Shown here piece by piece: positions 46,885 through 58,010 of a DNA stretch of 64,000 nt. Position 1 is the stretch's first letter; every line of letters begins with the position of its first letter. Under the pieces are notes generated by a model, which saw only the letters and a list, made by a program, of their open reading frames with translations, was not told the DNA's origin and ran no database searches. The stretch is taken from assembly GCA_032716605.1 (NCBI GenBank), contig CM064485.1, positions 32,205,930 to 32,269,929 on the forward strand. The letters are read 5' to 3'. The translations under genes were made by a program, and so were the position numbers. Source of the DNA: Paralithodes platypus. Its lineage: Eukaryota > Arthropoda > Malacostraca > Decapoda > Lithodidae.

Positions 46885-49154
46885 TGCCCCAGAACAAGAA
46901 GCCCACCACAGAAGCCACGAGCGAACACCACACAGAAACACCCGGAAGAAAGGTCCACAGAACGAAAGGACCAGCTGACCGAGCCCGCCATTCCAGACAG
47001 GCCCAAGCCCGCAGGGCTAAACAGCTCCAGGACACACCCATTTACCTTTTCTAAACCGACCATTTTCCACACCTCACGTACACTAACCCCCTCGTGTCCT
47101 ACACTTATTAACTACAAAGATGATGAACAGGAATATACATTCATATTAAAAACACCCATGCCCTGTCCCGACGTTGAGCCAATGCCAACACATCAGACAG
47201 CCATAAATATATCTATGTATGTTCTTACATCCGAGAAGTAGATGTTATATATCTTAGAAGTTCAAACACCCACGCTTGTCCCTAGACCTCTTATATCATT
47301 TTCCATGACGAGTATAGATATATGTAAGACGTGCTCAGTCGCCCCTTGCATTGCTCCTCTAGTAACTAAGTATTAATATTAACATTCCCTAACATCTTGT
47401 CTTGCCAGACTAAGCTTCTGAAGACCCATCGCCCCATAAATCTATGTATGCAATCCTTAGGTTAAGTATTTTTATCCGCCATTGTGTTCACCTTTTTCCA
47501 TTTACTTTCCACAATTGTCATACGTCTTCCCCTTGCCTCCTTCGTATCCACAGCCCACACTACGCCAATTTATTTCGTGTCTTACACCTCTTACCCCAAC
47601 CAGAGATTGTATAAGATAACCTGGTTACCAGTATCTGTCATAAGTACCCCGAAACAATAACTAAGTACCCCTACGAACTGCCGCTGTGGTTAGTATTTTA
47701 TATTTAATAGAAAACGCAGTTCCCAGGGCCAACTAATAGTATCCATAACCCTCTGACTGATCACATAACTCTATCTTTTCCAGACTCATATACCACCCCA
47801 TAGTTGCATTCCCCGGTAGCATTTGGCTAACGTATTCTACTGCCTTTTCAAACTTCCATATCAATTGTAGCCTAATGCCACCCCCACGCCCAGGGACCTT
47901 AGGGGCAAAATTTCCCTGTAGCCCTTGAACTCTCCCCCCCCTCTCATTAAGACACCCGCGCTTCTCGACTCTTGTCCGACCTAGCCTCTCTCTCATACCT
48001 CTTGAAGATCCTTGAATTGTCCGTTACTAACGCTCTCCAACCTTTTATATATATACTCCTATCCAGCCTACCTTCACTTAGTAGGCCAGAACAACATTAG
48101 AACTTTACTAGCCCCTTGCATGCCATCTATTCTCTTACAACACATTCACAACCCTGCACCCAATGGTCGTCGGTGCGAGGCTAGGCGCCCCGCCAGTAAC
48201 TAACTTCTATTGTCATACTTCCAGATAAATGTGGCAGAGTTAGCAACCCAGTCTCCACCATATCCAGCAAACCCTACAATTAACAACCAGCCGAGTAAAA
48301 CCAGCTAGCTAAGGCACCTTCGGTTTTGGTATTAAAGACACTCACATCTGTCTCATACACAGAGGGTTATTACAAACACTGGTGATATGGCAAGCCCCTA
48401 GCCACAGCCGCCGGACGACTATATCAGAGAGAGGGCGCCCAGCTCCCCCTTTTTGCCCACCCGAGGGGGGGGACCCCCACCCCCGCGGAGGTATACCTGG
48501 CCCCTGTTTTGACTTTCGAGTCATTGCCAGGTAGCACAGGAATTCTTCCTATCAATGAACTAACCATGAATGACTAACACCTTTACTAACCTCTATTACC
48601 TCACAATAAACCATTTACCTTTCTTGCATGCTCTGATCACTAAATTAGCACCTCAGCTATACTATAGAATGAAGATTGAACAATCTAGAGAGACGCTCCT
48701 ATCACAGCTGTCCCCATCCTCCTCGCAAAGTAGATCCAGTCTCTCTCCCCTAAATACGTCCAGTATAGCCAAAATAGTACCTCTTACTAAGGCTCAGTTA
48801 TATGAAAATATAAAGGCTTCCTATCGCCCTGTGCCACAACAGTAAATACCATCTTACCTAGTCCCCATATCTATTGAGAGCTCAATTAAGTCCATAAGAC
48901 TCGAGATCCCTACTGTCTACAGGGTCCAGAACCGAGCCTATAAATCTAACTCCCGCCCCCAGTCAAATCAGTTGAAAGCTAGACACCAACCAGTGGTCAC
49001 TACCCTGCAGTTTACCTCTAGCTCTGCCCTTGTGTTGTTCCGGAGTTGAGAGATTCCAGATCCGGCAGACTCCGTGGCAGAGAAGACTGATAGAAGCATC
49101 TGTCCATGTACAAGTCCTAACGTGCACCTTATAACCTTCACACAAATTCGTGGG

Positions 49155-49162
49155 TATATAAG
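49155..49162 (+). promoter_or_regulatory. TATA-like box in the 5' LTR
   Basis: TATATAAG within GTGGGTATATAAGTGTG. Position and form suit a core promoter, with transcription expected about 30 bp downstream. The same motif is at 60996-61003 in the 3' LTR. Confidence 0.55.
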
Positions 49163-49883
49163 TGTGTAGCCAGCAACGATCATCAAGAGATCCGACTTGA
49201 GAACTTCCTACATTTTGGACCATCTGGACGGCCGAGGAACCAGTCGTTAGCCCCCAACATCACCGGAAGCAAGATAACCAGGACCAGATCTACCCATACT
49301 ATTCAAGATTCATGTTACTAGTACTAAGTGTTATAGTACTAGCTTGATACTCACCTATTAACTTTCTATAAAGTGGCTAAGACCTTGCCCAGTGTAATTC
49401 ATATTTAACCATTCCATTTGGGACGTACTAAGCGATCAGTGTTTTTTTATTAACAGGCGACCTTGACTCTCGTAATTACCTTATTCAGATATTAAAACTC
49501 TAGTGATATCTAACGTTCGCCCACTGATTCGTGTTCTACATATTTCTGCCTTAAGAATATCAAACTTAGTTCAGTACCCCCATGAGGTTGCTAGAGATTT
49601 CCGTGTTCTATAATATACGCGTCTAATCCTAACTGTGAGTTGCTACGTGGGCACGCGACCAGCCAGCAAGAGGTAAAATCAGTGACATTGAATTATACGA
49701 ATATATTGAGGTCTTCCAGTAAAATATAAACTTGCTAATTAAACCCGTGATCAGAAGAATATACCTGAACGTTGGAAGTGGGAGACTAGGCTCCATCCAA
49801 ATCCGCAAATGCTAGCAGTTCCCTTCTATCATTTGTTTTGTGCGAATATAACTATCTTTCTATGCTCTTTATTTCTTTATTTC

Positions 49884-49889
49884 AATAAA
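49884..49889 (+). promoter_or_regulatory. AATAAA polyadenylation signal in the LTR
   Basis: AATAAA followed within 30-40 bp by a GTGTTTATTTTGTGTTC stretch, a GT/T-rich downstream element. Present in both LTRs. Confidence 0.5.
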
Positions 49890-50031
49890 CGTGAACTTGT
49901 GTCGTGTTACCGTGTGTTTATTTTGTGTTCTCTATTCCTCATATCTTGTATTGTGCATGCAGCCTTCTATACCCAGTCATTCAGAACTCACATTACCCAA
50001 GTTAAACCTGTAGAAAAACAGGGCATAACAT

Positions 50032-50046
50032 TGGCGGCAGCGGTGG
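50032..50046 (+). promoter_or_regulatory. Candidate primer-binding site
   Basis: TGGCGGCAGCGGTGG begins one base after the LTR end. The leading TGG is complementary to a tRNA CCA 3' end. I cannot name the tRNA. Confidence 0.5.
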
Positions 50047-50111
50047 TTCTTGATTCGGATAAAAGGTTGCATTACATTGCAAGTTTGGAACAGCTAGAAC
50101 ACGAGAACATC

Positions 50112-51044
50112 ATGGCGCAACCTAACTACGTTTTCATCCCAAATTATGAGGAAACTAATTATGGGATCGAAGTATTCATGGACATAGTGAAACCCTTAGT
50201 TGACATTACTTATACCACGGACGCACATAAAATAGCCGTAACATTACCACACCTGGGAAAAGCCGTTTCCCTGGTGGCCTATCAAGTGCGCCCTGATCTC
50301 ACCTGGAACGAATTTCGCACAATAGTGATAGAAGCCATTAAACCTTCGTTGGGCGTTTTCGTGGCCCACACCCGTATCCTAGACACGAAATTCGAAGGCG
50401 ATCTAGATGCTACAGTCAGTAAGCTTGCCCAACACATAAAAAATTCTTTCCCCACGTTGACCAAAATCCAACAAGAACATCAAATTCTGGTCAACCTTGT
50501 GTCGATATTGCCCTCAGCAGTAAAAGACCATTTCCGGGTGCACGATTTCGTCGAATACAAAAAAGACCTCATCACGATCCGACGTATTTTGGCCGTGCGC
50601 ACAGAAGCACCCACCCAAATCGCTGCAATCAAGAGGTTTCCCACGCACCCGCAGCAAACCAACCACCAAAACCCCAAGAATGCCTACCCAGCCTCATCTT
50701 TCAACAACAGACCCACCTACCCTTCCGGCAAGCCCCAACCCAGTAGACCCCGGTTCCAACCGTCCCAGCCACGCAGAATCTTCAACCGGAACAGCAACTA
50801 CAACACCTACCAAAGTAAAAATCCTACCTTAGTCATTATCAACCCCTATGAATTCCCTGCCTGTAATGCTCAGTGTGCCCTCCACCAAATTCGTGACTCT
50901 GCCAAACCTCGCCCCTCTACTCTTCGCATTTCTGTAAATGAAGAGGAGTGGGGACAAGAGGAAGAAATTGCCCCCCATACCATGACCTCAGACGATACCG
51001 AGGAAACCCTGGAAGAGGTAGATACCGACCCCCAGGATTTTTAA
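50112..51044 (+). CDS. Gag-like protein of the Gypsy element
   Basis: 310 residues from the first ATG that fits, at 50112 (MAQPNYVFIPNYEE). The open frame extends upstream into the LTR but without likely function there. The first two thirds are a globular, helix-rich capsid-like region (DLTWNEFRTIVIEAIKPSLG, then a KIQQEHQILVNLVSILP segment). The last third is Pro/Gln/Asn/Arg-rich with KPQPSRPRFQPSQPRRIFNR, a basic nucleic-acid-binding type tail, and ends acidic (EEEWGQEEE...TEETLEEVDTDPQDF). No canonical CCHC knuckle; only FPACNAQCALHQI is Cys-containing. It ends in GGATTTTTAA, a T-run directly before the stop where ribosomes could slip into the overlapping -1 protease frame. Confidence 0.72.
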   Translation: MAQPNYVFIPNYEETNYGIEVFMDIVKPLVDITYTTDAHKIAVTLPHLGKAVSLVAYQVRPDLTWNEFRTIVIEAIKPSLGVFVAHTRILDTKFEGDLDATVSKLAQHIKNSFPTLTKIQQEHQILVNLVSILPSAVKDHFRVHDFVEYKKDLITIRRILAVRTEAPTQIAAIKRFPTHPQQTNHQNPKNAYPASSFNNRPTYPSGKPQPSRPRFQPSQPRRIFNRNSNYNTYQSKNPTLVIINPYEFPACNAQCALHQIRDSAKPRPSTLRISVNEEEWGQEEEIAPHTMTSDDTEETLEEVDTDPQDF

Positions 51045-52749
51045 AGTATCCCCCGCCCACGATGGGCTCGGCGGGGGACGCCATAACTAGTCGCACTGCC
51101 CCCATTTATTACATGGCCAAAATCAAGGACATTCCTGTCCGCTTGCTAATCGACACGGGAGCTGCCAAGTCATGTTTGTTCAAATCTTACTATGAAAAAC
51201 ATCCCCGACGATTTGGCCCTTTGTTAACCCGGGAGCTGCGGGGAGACTCTTAAGAGTTCCCCCGGCGCACTGCGGGGAGACTCTTAAGAGTCAGAGAAAA
51301 TAAAAATCAACTTTTGACATCGAATTTTTTTTTTTTTTTATTTTTTTTTTTTTTATTTTTTTTTTTTTTTTTGGCCCCTGGGCCATGCAAAATCTCAGTC
51401 CTCTACCTCCCCTCCTTCCCCACTTTCCTCCTCTCCTTCAGTTATCACCTATTTTCCCTGTTATTCCCTTATTCTGAGGTATATTTTCGTGCTAACATTA
51501 GAAATCCGATTGGAGGGTGTGGTCATCACTGATAGCAAGCGAGTGCAAGAGAGAGAGAGAGAGTATCGATCGACTGTGTCTCAGTGGCCTTGGGGGAAAT
51601 TGGCGGGAAAGCAGATTGCCTCACCCATACATTAAACAACTCGCGGGCTATATCTCCGATTTTGACCATCCAAACGCTGTTTTCACTCGTTTAATTGTTG
51701 TTTCAGGTTAATACCTTTATAATCAACCCATAATAGGCGCATATGGATAAGTATTAATGCTATTAATGGCACAATGAATATTTTAGTGGCGGAAACACCT
51801 CAAATACGTCAGCACAGGGGGACGTTTCCAATTACCCCCATGCGCACTTCAGAGGTTAAACACCAAAACAGAACTCATCTCAGCTGCTGATACTTACTTA
51901 AATCTCCTAGGAGACACTTTACCCCTATCAGTAACCACTCCTGGCCCCCATGCTCGTTGTTATCACACATTTACAGTATTTTCCTCCAACTGTAAACATT
52001 ATGATGGTTTCCTTGGACTTGACCTCCTTCAAAAACTAGAGGCCCAGATTGACTGCGGCCAAAGGCTGATCTCATTCAAAAACAAATTCCAGCCCAAAGC
52101 CTCTGACAAACCAATCACGCAGAAACCCATTCCCAAAAAGAAAAAACAACCTCCCCCTCAACAAAACCTGATTCAGGGTTACCAAGTTGCAGCTAGCACT
52201 AAGGTTACTCCTAAAACCTCCCCTTGCCCCGAGATCTCTCAAAACCTCACTCAATTCAGTAAAAAATGCCTCAACAAACGAAAGAAGACAAGTCCAAACA
52301 ACTCCCCCTCGGTAATCCCCTCAATTCTCGTAACTCTGCCCAGAATAAATCCTCCCATGTTTTCAGGACAGACTCTGATATATGTAACCCTAATTCTATC
52401 CAATGTTTATGTACACATGTTTCCAGAGAAAATGCCGACCAATGTACCCAACAATGTTTCCCCCATGCCCCCAGAAATGTTAACAACCCCAAATCAATAC
52501 ACCAGTCCTACACCAATAACCCATGTTCTACACCTAACTTTTTCCCCACCAACCCTCCGCAGTCCCCCCAGCAAATCCCGTTTTCTAACTCGCTCACCTC
52601 GCACCCTTCTGAACCGCCCGCACGCGCCGTTAATCCCCCCCTCACGCGTGCCGACCGAGGGACACAACCATGTTCCCACCATGCCCCCAGAAATGCCCAG
52701 CTATTCCACCACCCCCCCAATCCCCCTTGTGACATTTTTTCGTCAGTAG
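50948..52749 (+). pseudogene. Aspartic protease (pro) frame, interrupted by a TTAA element
   Basis: The frame overlaps gag in -1 and encodes a retropepsin N-part with the catalytic LLIDTGAAKSCL (Asp codon at 51152). It is cut at 51224 by a 632-bp net insertion. On the far side the matching phase resumes at 51860 and shows a GFLGLDLL...AQIDCG segment near 52011-52056, the usual C-terminal half of retropepsins. It then runs as a Pro-rich tail to 52749, overlapping the pol frame. The protease is therefore inactive as it stands. A run of six A at 52261-52266, right at the ATG of the pol frame, lies where a second -1 shift would be needed. Confidence 0.78.
51224..51859. mobile_element. TTAA-flanked element, family E, inside the protease frame
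   Basis: TTAA at 51224-51227 and 51856-51859. The left end TTAACCCGGGAGCTGCGGGG and right end (reverse complement TTAACCTCTGAAGTGCGCAT) share a weak inverted terminus. Just inside the left end a segment GCGGGGAGACTCTTAAGAGT is present twice within about 50 bp. Long T-runs lie at 51325-51372 and a GA run at 51549-51563. No coding capacity. Confidence 0.75.
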
Positions 52750-55295
52750 CTCCCTTCCACCCCCCCACAATTCACACCCCTAATAAACTTCAAAACCCCA
52801 CACTTGACTCACCCCCTCATGACAGACAAACCCACCAACCCCAGATAACCTCTAAACAAACTGTTACTGCCACCGACAACGCTTCCCCCACCAACCCTCC
52901 GCAGTCCCTCCAACAAATCCCGTTATCTAAACCCCCCACACCGCGCCCCACTGAACCTCTCACACGCGCCGTTAATCCCCCCCTCACGCGTGACCCCCAC
53001 CAAAGTGACCTTGCCCCCCTTTTAAGTACCAAGCACCTGCTCGCCAGTCAATCCCCCACCATCATTAGCCCAGCGGTAGTTCAGGATAAATGCCAAATTC
53101 CCCCCCACCATCAAAAATGGGTGAACCTGCGGCCCATACCCCAAACTCACATGGTATTTTCCCCCACTAACACATCCCCCAACCCCCATCGCTGCCTCTT
53201 ACAACCCGCCATCATTCCCGCTCGTATCAACCACATTCTCGTGGCTAATATCTCAGAGGAACCCCTGACATTACCGAAAGGTCTCATTATAGGAGATCTC
53301 GAAACTTTCGATGACCTCCCCATACATTGTAACGACACCCCTACCAGCCTCCAATTGCCCCCTCTTCCTGAGACACTATCTGACCACCAAAAGAACGGCA
53401 TGTACGACCTACTGATGGAATTCAGTGACGTCTTTGCCCAACAACCCACCGAAATCGGACAGACGGATGTAGAACAACACATCATTAACACCACAGGCCC
53501 CCCCATACGACAACCATCCCGTAGAAAGAACCCCATACAACGTCAGGAAGAGGAACGCCAAGTCCAGGAAATGTTAGAGGCCGGGATTGCCACCCCGTCC
53601 ATTAGCCCCTGGTCTTCCCCTGTTGTCTTAGTCAAAAAGAAAGATGGGACAACCCGTTTTTGCGTCGATTACAGGAGGTTAAATGACATAACCATTAAAG
53701 ACGCTACGCCCTTACCCCGAATAGACGATTCCCTTGACTCCCTATACGGATCCAAAAGGTTCACTACCCTCGACTTGCAAGCAGGGTATTGGCAAGTGCC
53801 TATCAAGGCCGAGGACCAAAAGAAAACAGCATTTTCCACTAGTGGTGGCCATCACTATGAATTTAACGTCCTACCTTTTGGCCTCTGTAACGGACCCGCC
53901 ACTTTCTCCCGTTTGATGGAAACGGTATTGCATGGCCTAACCTGGGAAACCTGCCTAGCCTATCTGGACGATATTATTGTGTACTCTCCAACCTGGGAAG
54001 AACACCTCCTCAGGTTGAGACAAGTCCTGCAAATAATCCGAGCCGCAGGGTTGAAATTAAAACCCTCAAAGTGCGTGATTGCCCGGAATAAGGTAGATTT
54101 TCTCGGACATGTGATATCTGAACATGGTATTGCGCCAGACCCAAAGAAACTTCAAGCCATACAAAACCAAACCCCACCCACCACGGTTAAAGGAATACGT
54201 TCGTTTCTAGGTTTAGCCACGTACTACAGACGTTTCGTCCCCCACTTTGCCACCATAGCCAGACCCCTCCACCAACTTACCCACAAAGACACCCCGTTCG
54301 CCTGGACACCTGAAAGAGACCTCGCGTTTAACACTTTGAAGCAAAAGCTAATCCAAGCCCCTATTGTCGTTTTCCCTGACTACCAGAAACCTTTCCGTCT
54401 TTATACCGACGTATCTCTGTACGCCATAGGTGCAGTATTAGCTCAATTCAGAGATGGAAAGGAACATGTGATAGCGTATGCCAGCTGCACACTCACCCCA
54501 CCCCAACAGAATTACGCAGCCACCAAGAGAGAGTGCTTAGGGATCATTTGGGCACTCAGCCACTTCCGGTCATTTGTGTTAGGCGCAAAACTCGAAATAA
54601 TTACCGACCATCAATCTTTACAATGGCTGCGTAGGTGCGAAACCAACTCAGCCATTTTGGTACGATGGAGAGAGACACTAGAGGACTACGACTTTACAAT
54701 ACAATATCGTCCCGGCAAACTCCATACTAATGCAGACGCCCTGTCACGTTTGCCAGTACCAAAAGACCCCCCCACCAACCTAGCCGCCTTACAAAACACT
54801 CAATTGGTATCTACCCCCACCTCCCGACAGAATGGCCCCCCAGCCCCCTCCCTAATTCAATCTTGGGAAGCACGAATCAGACCCCCCTGGATACCGTTAA
54901 ACGTCTTCAGGAGACTGACTCGCTGGGGAGATCAACTTGCCACAGACACTGGTCACATAATCTTGGACCCCACCATAGCCCACGACTACATGATTGCCAT
55001 CCACGAGGGAAACGGCATACACCTTGGACAAAAGAAAATGTTAAAGATCTTCACAGACCAATACTGGACCCCCAACCCCTCCAAAATTGCACGAGTGACA
55101 GAATCCTGCAAACCGTGTTTATTGGGAAAGGATAGATCACGCACCCCAGGCCCAGCTGGTACCATTTCTGCCAACAAACCGTTCCAAGTCCTATCCCTCG
55201 ACATCATGGGCCCGTTCCCTTCTTACGCTGGCAACCGCTATATCGTCACATTTGTAGACGTATATTCAAAATTTCTAATAGCCTGCCCAGTTTAA
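52266..55295 (+). CDS. Pol of the Gypsy element: RT, RNase H and start of integrase
   Basis: 1009 codons from ATG 52266. Residues 1 to about 340 are Pro/Thr/Asn-rich and overlap the protease-frame tail. RT follows: FCVDYRRLND (about 475), LDLQAGYWQ, FGLCNGPATFSRLM and YLDDIIVYS (about 563). RNase H: YTDVSLYAIGAVLA (TDVS where TDAS is usual, about 714), the RECLGIIWAL Glu, ITDHQSLQWL and NADALSRLP, so all four acidic positions are present. Integrase: an HHCC zinc site HEGNGIHLGQ...CKPC (about 915-955) and the first catalytic Asp in LSLDIMGPF (about 977). A TAA at 55293-55295 truncates the protein inside the integrase core. Motif order RT-RNaseH-IN places it in Ty3/Gypsy. Confidence 0.93.
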   Translation: MPQQTKEDKSKQLPLGNPLNSRNSAQNKSSHVFRTDSDICNPNSIQCLCTHVSRENADQCTQQCFPHAPRNVNNPKSIHQSYTNNPCSTPNFFPTNPPQSPQQIPFSNSLTSHPSEPPARAVNPPLTRADRGTQPCSHHAPRNAQLFHHPPNPPCDIFSSVAPFHPPTIHTPNKLQNPTLDSPPHDRQTHQPQITSKQTVTATDNASPTNPPQSLQQIPLSKPPTPRPTEPLTRAVNPPLTRDPHQSDLAPLLSTKHLLASQSPTIISPAVVQDKCQIPPHHQKWVNLRPIPQTHMVFSPTNTSPNPHRCLLQPAIIPARINHILVANISEEPLTLPKGLIIGDLETFDDLPIHCNDTPTSLQLPPLPETLSDHQKNGMYDLLMEFSDVFAQQPTEIGQTDVEQHIINTTGPPIRQPSRRKNPIQRQEEERQVQEMLEAGIATPSISPWSSPVVLVKKKDGTTRFCVDYRRLNDITIKDATPLPRIDDSLDSLYGSKRFTTLDLQAGYWQVPIKAEDQKKTAFSTSGGHHYEFNVLPFGLCNGPATFSRLMETVLHGLTWETCLAYLDDIIVYSPTWEEHLLRLRQVLQIIRAAGLKLKPSKCVIARNKVDFLGHVISEHGIAPDPKKLQAIQNQTPPTTVKGIRSFLGLATYYRRFVPHFATIARPLHQLTHKDTPFAWTPERDLAFNTLKQKLIQAPIVVFPDYQKPFRLYTDVSLYAIGAVLAQFRDGKEHVIAYASCTLTPPQQNYAATKRECLGIIWALSHFRSFVLGAKLEIITDHQSLQWLRRCETNSAILVRWRETLEDYDFTIQYRPGKLHTNADALSRLPVPKDPPTNLAALQNTQLVSTPTSRQNGPPAPSLIQSWEARIRPPWIPLNVFRRLTRWGDQLATDTGHIILDPTIAHDYMIAIHEGNGIHLGQKKMLKIFTDQYWTPNPSKIARVTESCKPCLLGKDRSRTPGPAGTISANKPFQVLSLDIMGPFPSYAGNRYIVTFVDVYSKFLIACPV

Positions 55296-56784
55296 TACCA
55301 CACAGCCACCACAGTCGCCACACTGCTTGCCACCGAAGTGTTCCCTATATTCGGCCTTCCCCTTGCTCTTCTATCGGACAATGCCCCCGAGTTTAGTGGA
55401 CACGTTTGGCAACAATTCACCCAACAATGCGGTATCAAGATTAAACACTCATCCCCGTACTGGCCTCAAGGAAATGCTATCTGCGAACGCAGCCATCGCA
55501 CCATCAACAACCAGTTACGTACAAGAATGATTGCTCTTAATACCTCAGACTGGCCATCACAACTAAAAATGATACAGTGGGGTATGAACACCTGTCCTCG
55601 GGAAGACGGTATTTCCCCTCATGAACGTGTTTACGGTGTACCCCCCCTGTTACTGCCATTCCACCACCACGCTCACCTTCCCTCCACCACCTCCACAATT
55701 GACCCATTGCAACATCTGCAAAACACCCTCCATACCGCCCAGATCTGTCAAGACACCAAAACTGACAACATCGATGAAAAAAACCCTTTCGCCATCCATG
55801 ACACCGTAATGGTAGCCAACCTCCCTATCACCAACAAGTTAGGCCCTCGCTATGTCGGACCCTACACCGTAATACAAGTCCCAAATGCCTTTCAAGTCAC
55901 CATCGACTATCACGGCGTAACTCGCACGCTCCGAACTAGATTCGTCCGAGCGTTTAAACCTCTAAAGCCACAAGACATTACCCCACCCCACACGTCCGAC
56001 CCTAAATTAACACCTTACGAGCGGCCTATGCGGTTTATTTATGTGTACCGCCCAGCGGGGTGTTTTTAGCCAAAATAGGGCTGTTTACGTGATCATTTTC
56101 ATTCCTAAATAAGACCCAGAACGTAAAACAAGTACCTATCCCTGAAAGGGCATAAACAGAGCTTTCGAATGACACCATAACGATCCTTGTATGATGGATA
56201 GTTTTCTTGCAATAACCATGCAACGCGAGTGCAAAAAGCAGGTAATTCGGTACTTTCGGTACATAATTGAGTATGTAGCGAGTGAGAGAGGGAGGAGGGA
56301 GCTGAGATTTGTGTCAGTAGGTTCGCCGCGGTGGTCTGGAGCAGTCATACGCTCGCTAGTCTCCTGCCACCACTTGTCTCTCTCTCTCAGCCACATTACG
56401 TGCTGAAATTGCCACTCGAGTTATGTCGAGCGCTGCCACATAGTCCAGCTTTATTTAACTCGACTTAAGTGGTGGGCCGCTTTTTAAGGGTTAAATACCC
56501 CTACTCACCCCCTCACTCAGGCTACGAATATTCCCATACAAACCCCTAAGGACCTAAGCCCTCCAGCACCGAACCGACAAATCTTTTCTCACCATACCCC
56601 CCCAACTAACCTCCACAAACCCCAAGCCCCCAATATCACACCCTCTTCCACCATGACACCTTCTTTCACTTCTGATAGTCAAGTTCCTCCCCAACTTATC
56701 CAAGTACAAAAACCTCCACCCACAACCCCGACCACAACAGAAACCCTCCCGTCTAGCCCTGACCTCCACCAGGCACCACAGTGA
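55296..56784 (+). pseudogene. Rest of integrase and pol C-terminus, split by a MITE
   Basis: It stays in the same frame as the upstream pol (the stop is the only break) and carries the second and third catalytic residues of the DDE core in LLSDNAPEF (near 55371) and PQGNAICERSHRTIN (near 55461). Next comes a GPRYVGPYTVIQ segment of the GPY/F type (near 55842). The frame is interrupted at 56007-56494 by a MITE and stays open on the other side in matching phase until TGA at 56782-56784, as a Pro/Thr-rich tail. No chromodomain is evident. Confidence 0.88.
56007..56494. mobile_element. TTAA MITE, family A copy 4, inside pol
   Basis: 488 bp from TTAA 56007-56010 to TTAA 56491-56494. Ends TTAACACCTTACGAGCGGCC and (reverse complement) TTAACCCTTAAAAAGCGGCC. 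It is nearly collinear with copy 2 in the opposite orientation, including TGATGGATAGTTTTCTTGCA and CACCAC-type blocks. Confidence 0.93.
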
Positions 56785-57945
56785 GAAAACCACCACCGCC
56801 ACCCCAAACCAAGTACACACCCAACCGCACCACACAATCTACCTCAGTAACCTCACGCTACAACTTACGCCCACGACAAACATCGTTTAAAACCTCCAGA
56901 AAACACACCCTAATAACCAAGTTCCGTAGGGCTGCCAGACCACTACCCTCCTCCTCCTCCTCCTCCTCTTCTTCTTCTTCGTCGAATTCTCCCCCACAAA
57001 GGGAAAGAAGACGAATAATCACCAGCAAATCACCAACTTCATCAAACAACACACGCCCCTACCCCCAACTCTCCAACTTAAATCTACACTCCTTACCCTC
57101 CCGTCTAGCCCCCCCCGCATCCGCCCCTTTCCCCTCCACGATCCCCACCACCCCACCCACACACCGACCAACCTCCTCATCTCACCGAACCCCCAACCAA
57201 CCAACCCCTAAGAAACCCCCCCCAAAGTCACCCCCGAGAAAACTCCCACATGTCATTTACCTATAAAACAGGCTTCCCCTCACTATAAAACATCGTCGAG
57301 CGACTCAAGTCCCACGACAAACATCTACCTTCCCACCAGGACCGCCAGAGGTAGAATAATCAACAGACCCATCAGATTTAAAGACAGCGATACAAAAATA
57401 CACCCCGTTCTGACACTAAGGACCCAAGCCACACAACACACACACCCCCTCCTTCCCACACACCTCCTTCACCCACCTTACCTACACCGATTTTGCGCAT
57501 TGCCTCACTATATATTCCCAACCTACAACACCGCCTAAGAAAACCAAATACAACCCAGACTCACATTCCCCCTTCATCCCCAGCCCTGTTGTCACGCGCG
57601 AATCCCCTTTCGGTTAGTAACCCATTCACCACACTAAACAGACTTCCTGTCAACCCCACACACCTCACTCCGACCCCCACGGGAGAAGCTACAAACCATT
57701 CATACGAAAGGTTAAAGTAAAGACCCCCACTGGACACTTGGCCCGTGTACCACACCCACACCAAGCCCGGGCAGCCGCCCGCCACAACACAGAGGACACA
57801 TTCTTACAGGTATACATTGACCTGCAAAAGAAACCTGACCGTCGCTCTCGTGTTTGGTGGAACTTTCTAAATACCCTGAAAATGACCCACCATTACTATG
57901 ATTCTTTTAACTTCACCCTTGAGGCTCGAGGACGAGCCTATAATG
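56785..57945 (+). other. 3' internal region of the Gypsy element, uncertain coding
   Basis: An open frame at 56781-57266 overlaps the pol stop. It has SRYNLRPRQ near 56847, a motif often seen at pol C-termini of Gypsy elements, and a poly-Ser run encoded by TCC/TCT/TTC-type triplets (56940-56985). It begins without an ATG, so it would need a frameshift from pol. A further frame near 57738-57960 (TGHLARVPHP..., KKPDRRSRVWWNFL) runs into the purine tract. I do not see an envelope protein: no signal peptide, no membrane segment. Confidence 0.45.
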
Positions 57946-57963
57946 AAGGAGAGGGAAGTAAAA
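57946..57963 (+). promoter_or_regulatory. Polypurine tract
   Basis: AAGGAGAGGGAAGTAAAA immediately before the LTR-start sequence TGCCCCAGAAC at 57964. This is the expected plus-strand primer site and fixes the LTR 5' boundary. Confidence 0.75.
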
Positions 57964-58010
57964 TGCCCCAGAACAAGAAGCCCACCACAGAAGCCACGAG
58001 CGAACACCAT
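57964..58010 (+). mobile_element. First 46 bp of an LTR, truncated
   Basis: Identical to 46885-46930 up to CGAACACCA, then switches to flank F (58011). The LTR restarts at 58728. See findings for explanations. Confidence 0.85.

Larger units (their letters stand above)
46885..50030 (+). mobile_element. 5' LTR of the Ty3/Gypsy element
   Basis: 3146 bp, starting TGCCCCAGAACAAG and ending GGGCATAACA (TG...CA). The start is defined by the purine-rich tract before the same sequence at 57964, the end by divergence from the 3' LTR right after AACA and by the primer-binding-type sequence. It differs from the 3' LTR (58728-61870) by only a few dozen substitutions and small indels over 3.1 kb, so the insertion is fairly recent. 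A TATATAAG box at 49155 and AATAAA at 49884 fit promoter and polyadenylation roles. Small frames within it (for example 46807-47241) are shared by both LTRs but show no domain. Confidence 0.82.

Noticed and set aside
46807..47241. 144-codon frame conserved in both LTRs as a gene
   Set aside because: Conservation is explained by LTR identity; no domain is recognisable and it spans the LTR boundary.
49809..50111. N-terminal extension of gag from ATG 49809
   Set aside because: It lies in the LTR, downstream of the TATA box but across the polyadenylation signal, encodes a hydrophobic stretch by chance, and is equally present in the other LTR without gag behind it. ATG 50112 is preferred.
56781..57945. 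Envelope gene of the Gypsy element
   Set aside because: No signal peptide, membrane segment, cleavage site or cysteine pattern; the region is Pro/Ser-rich and starts without ATG.
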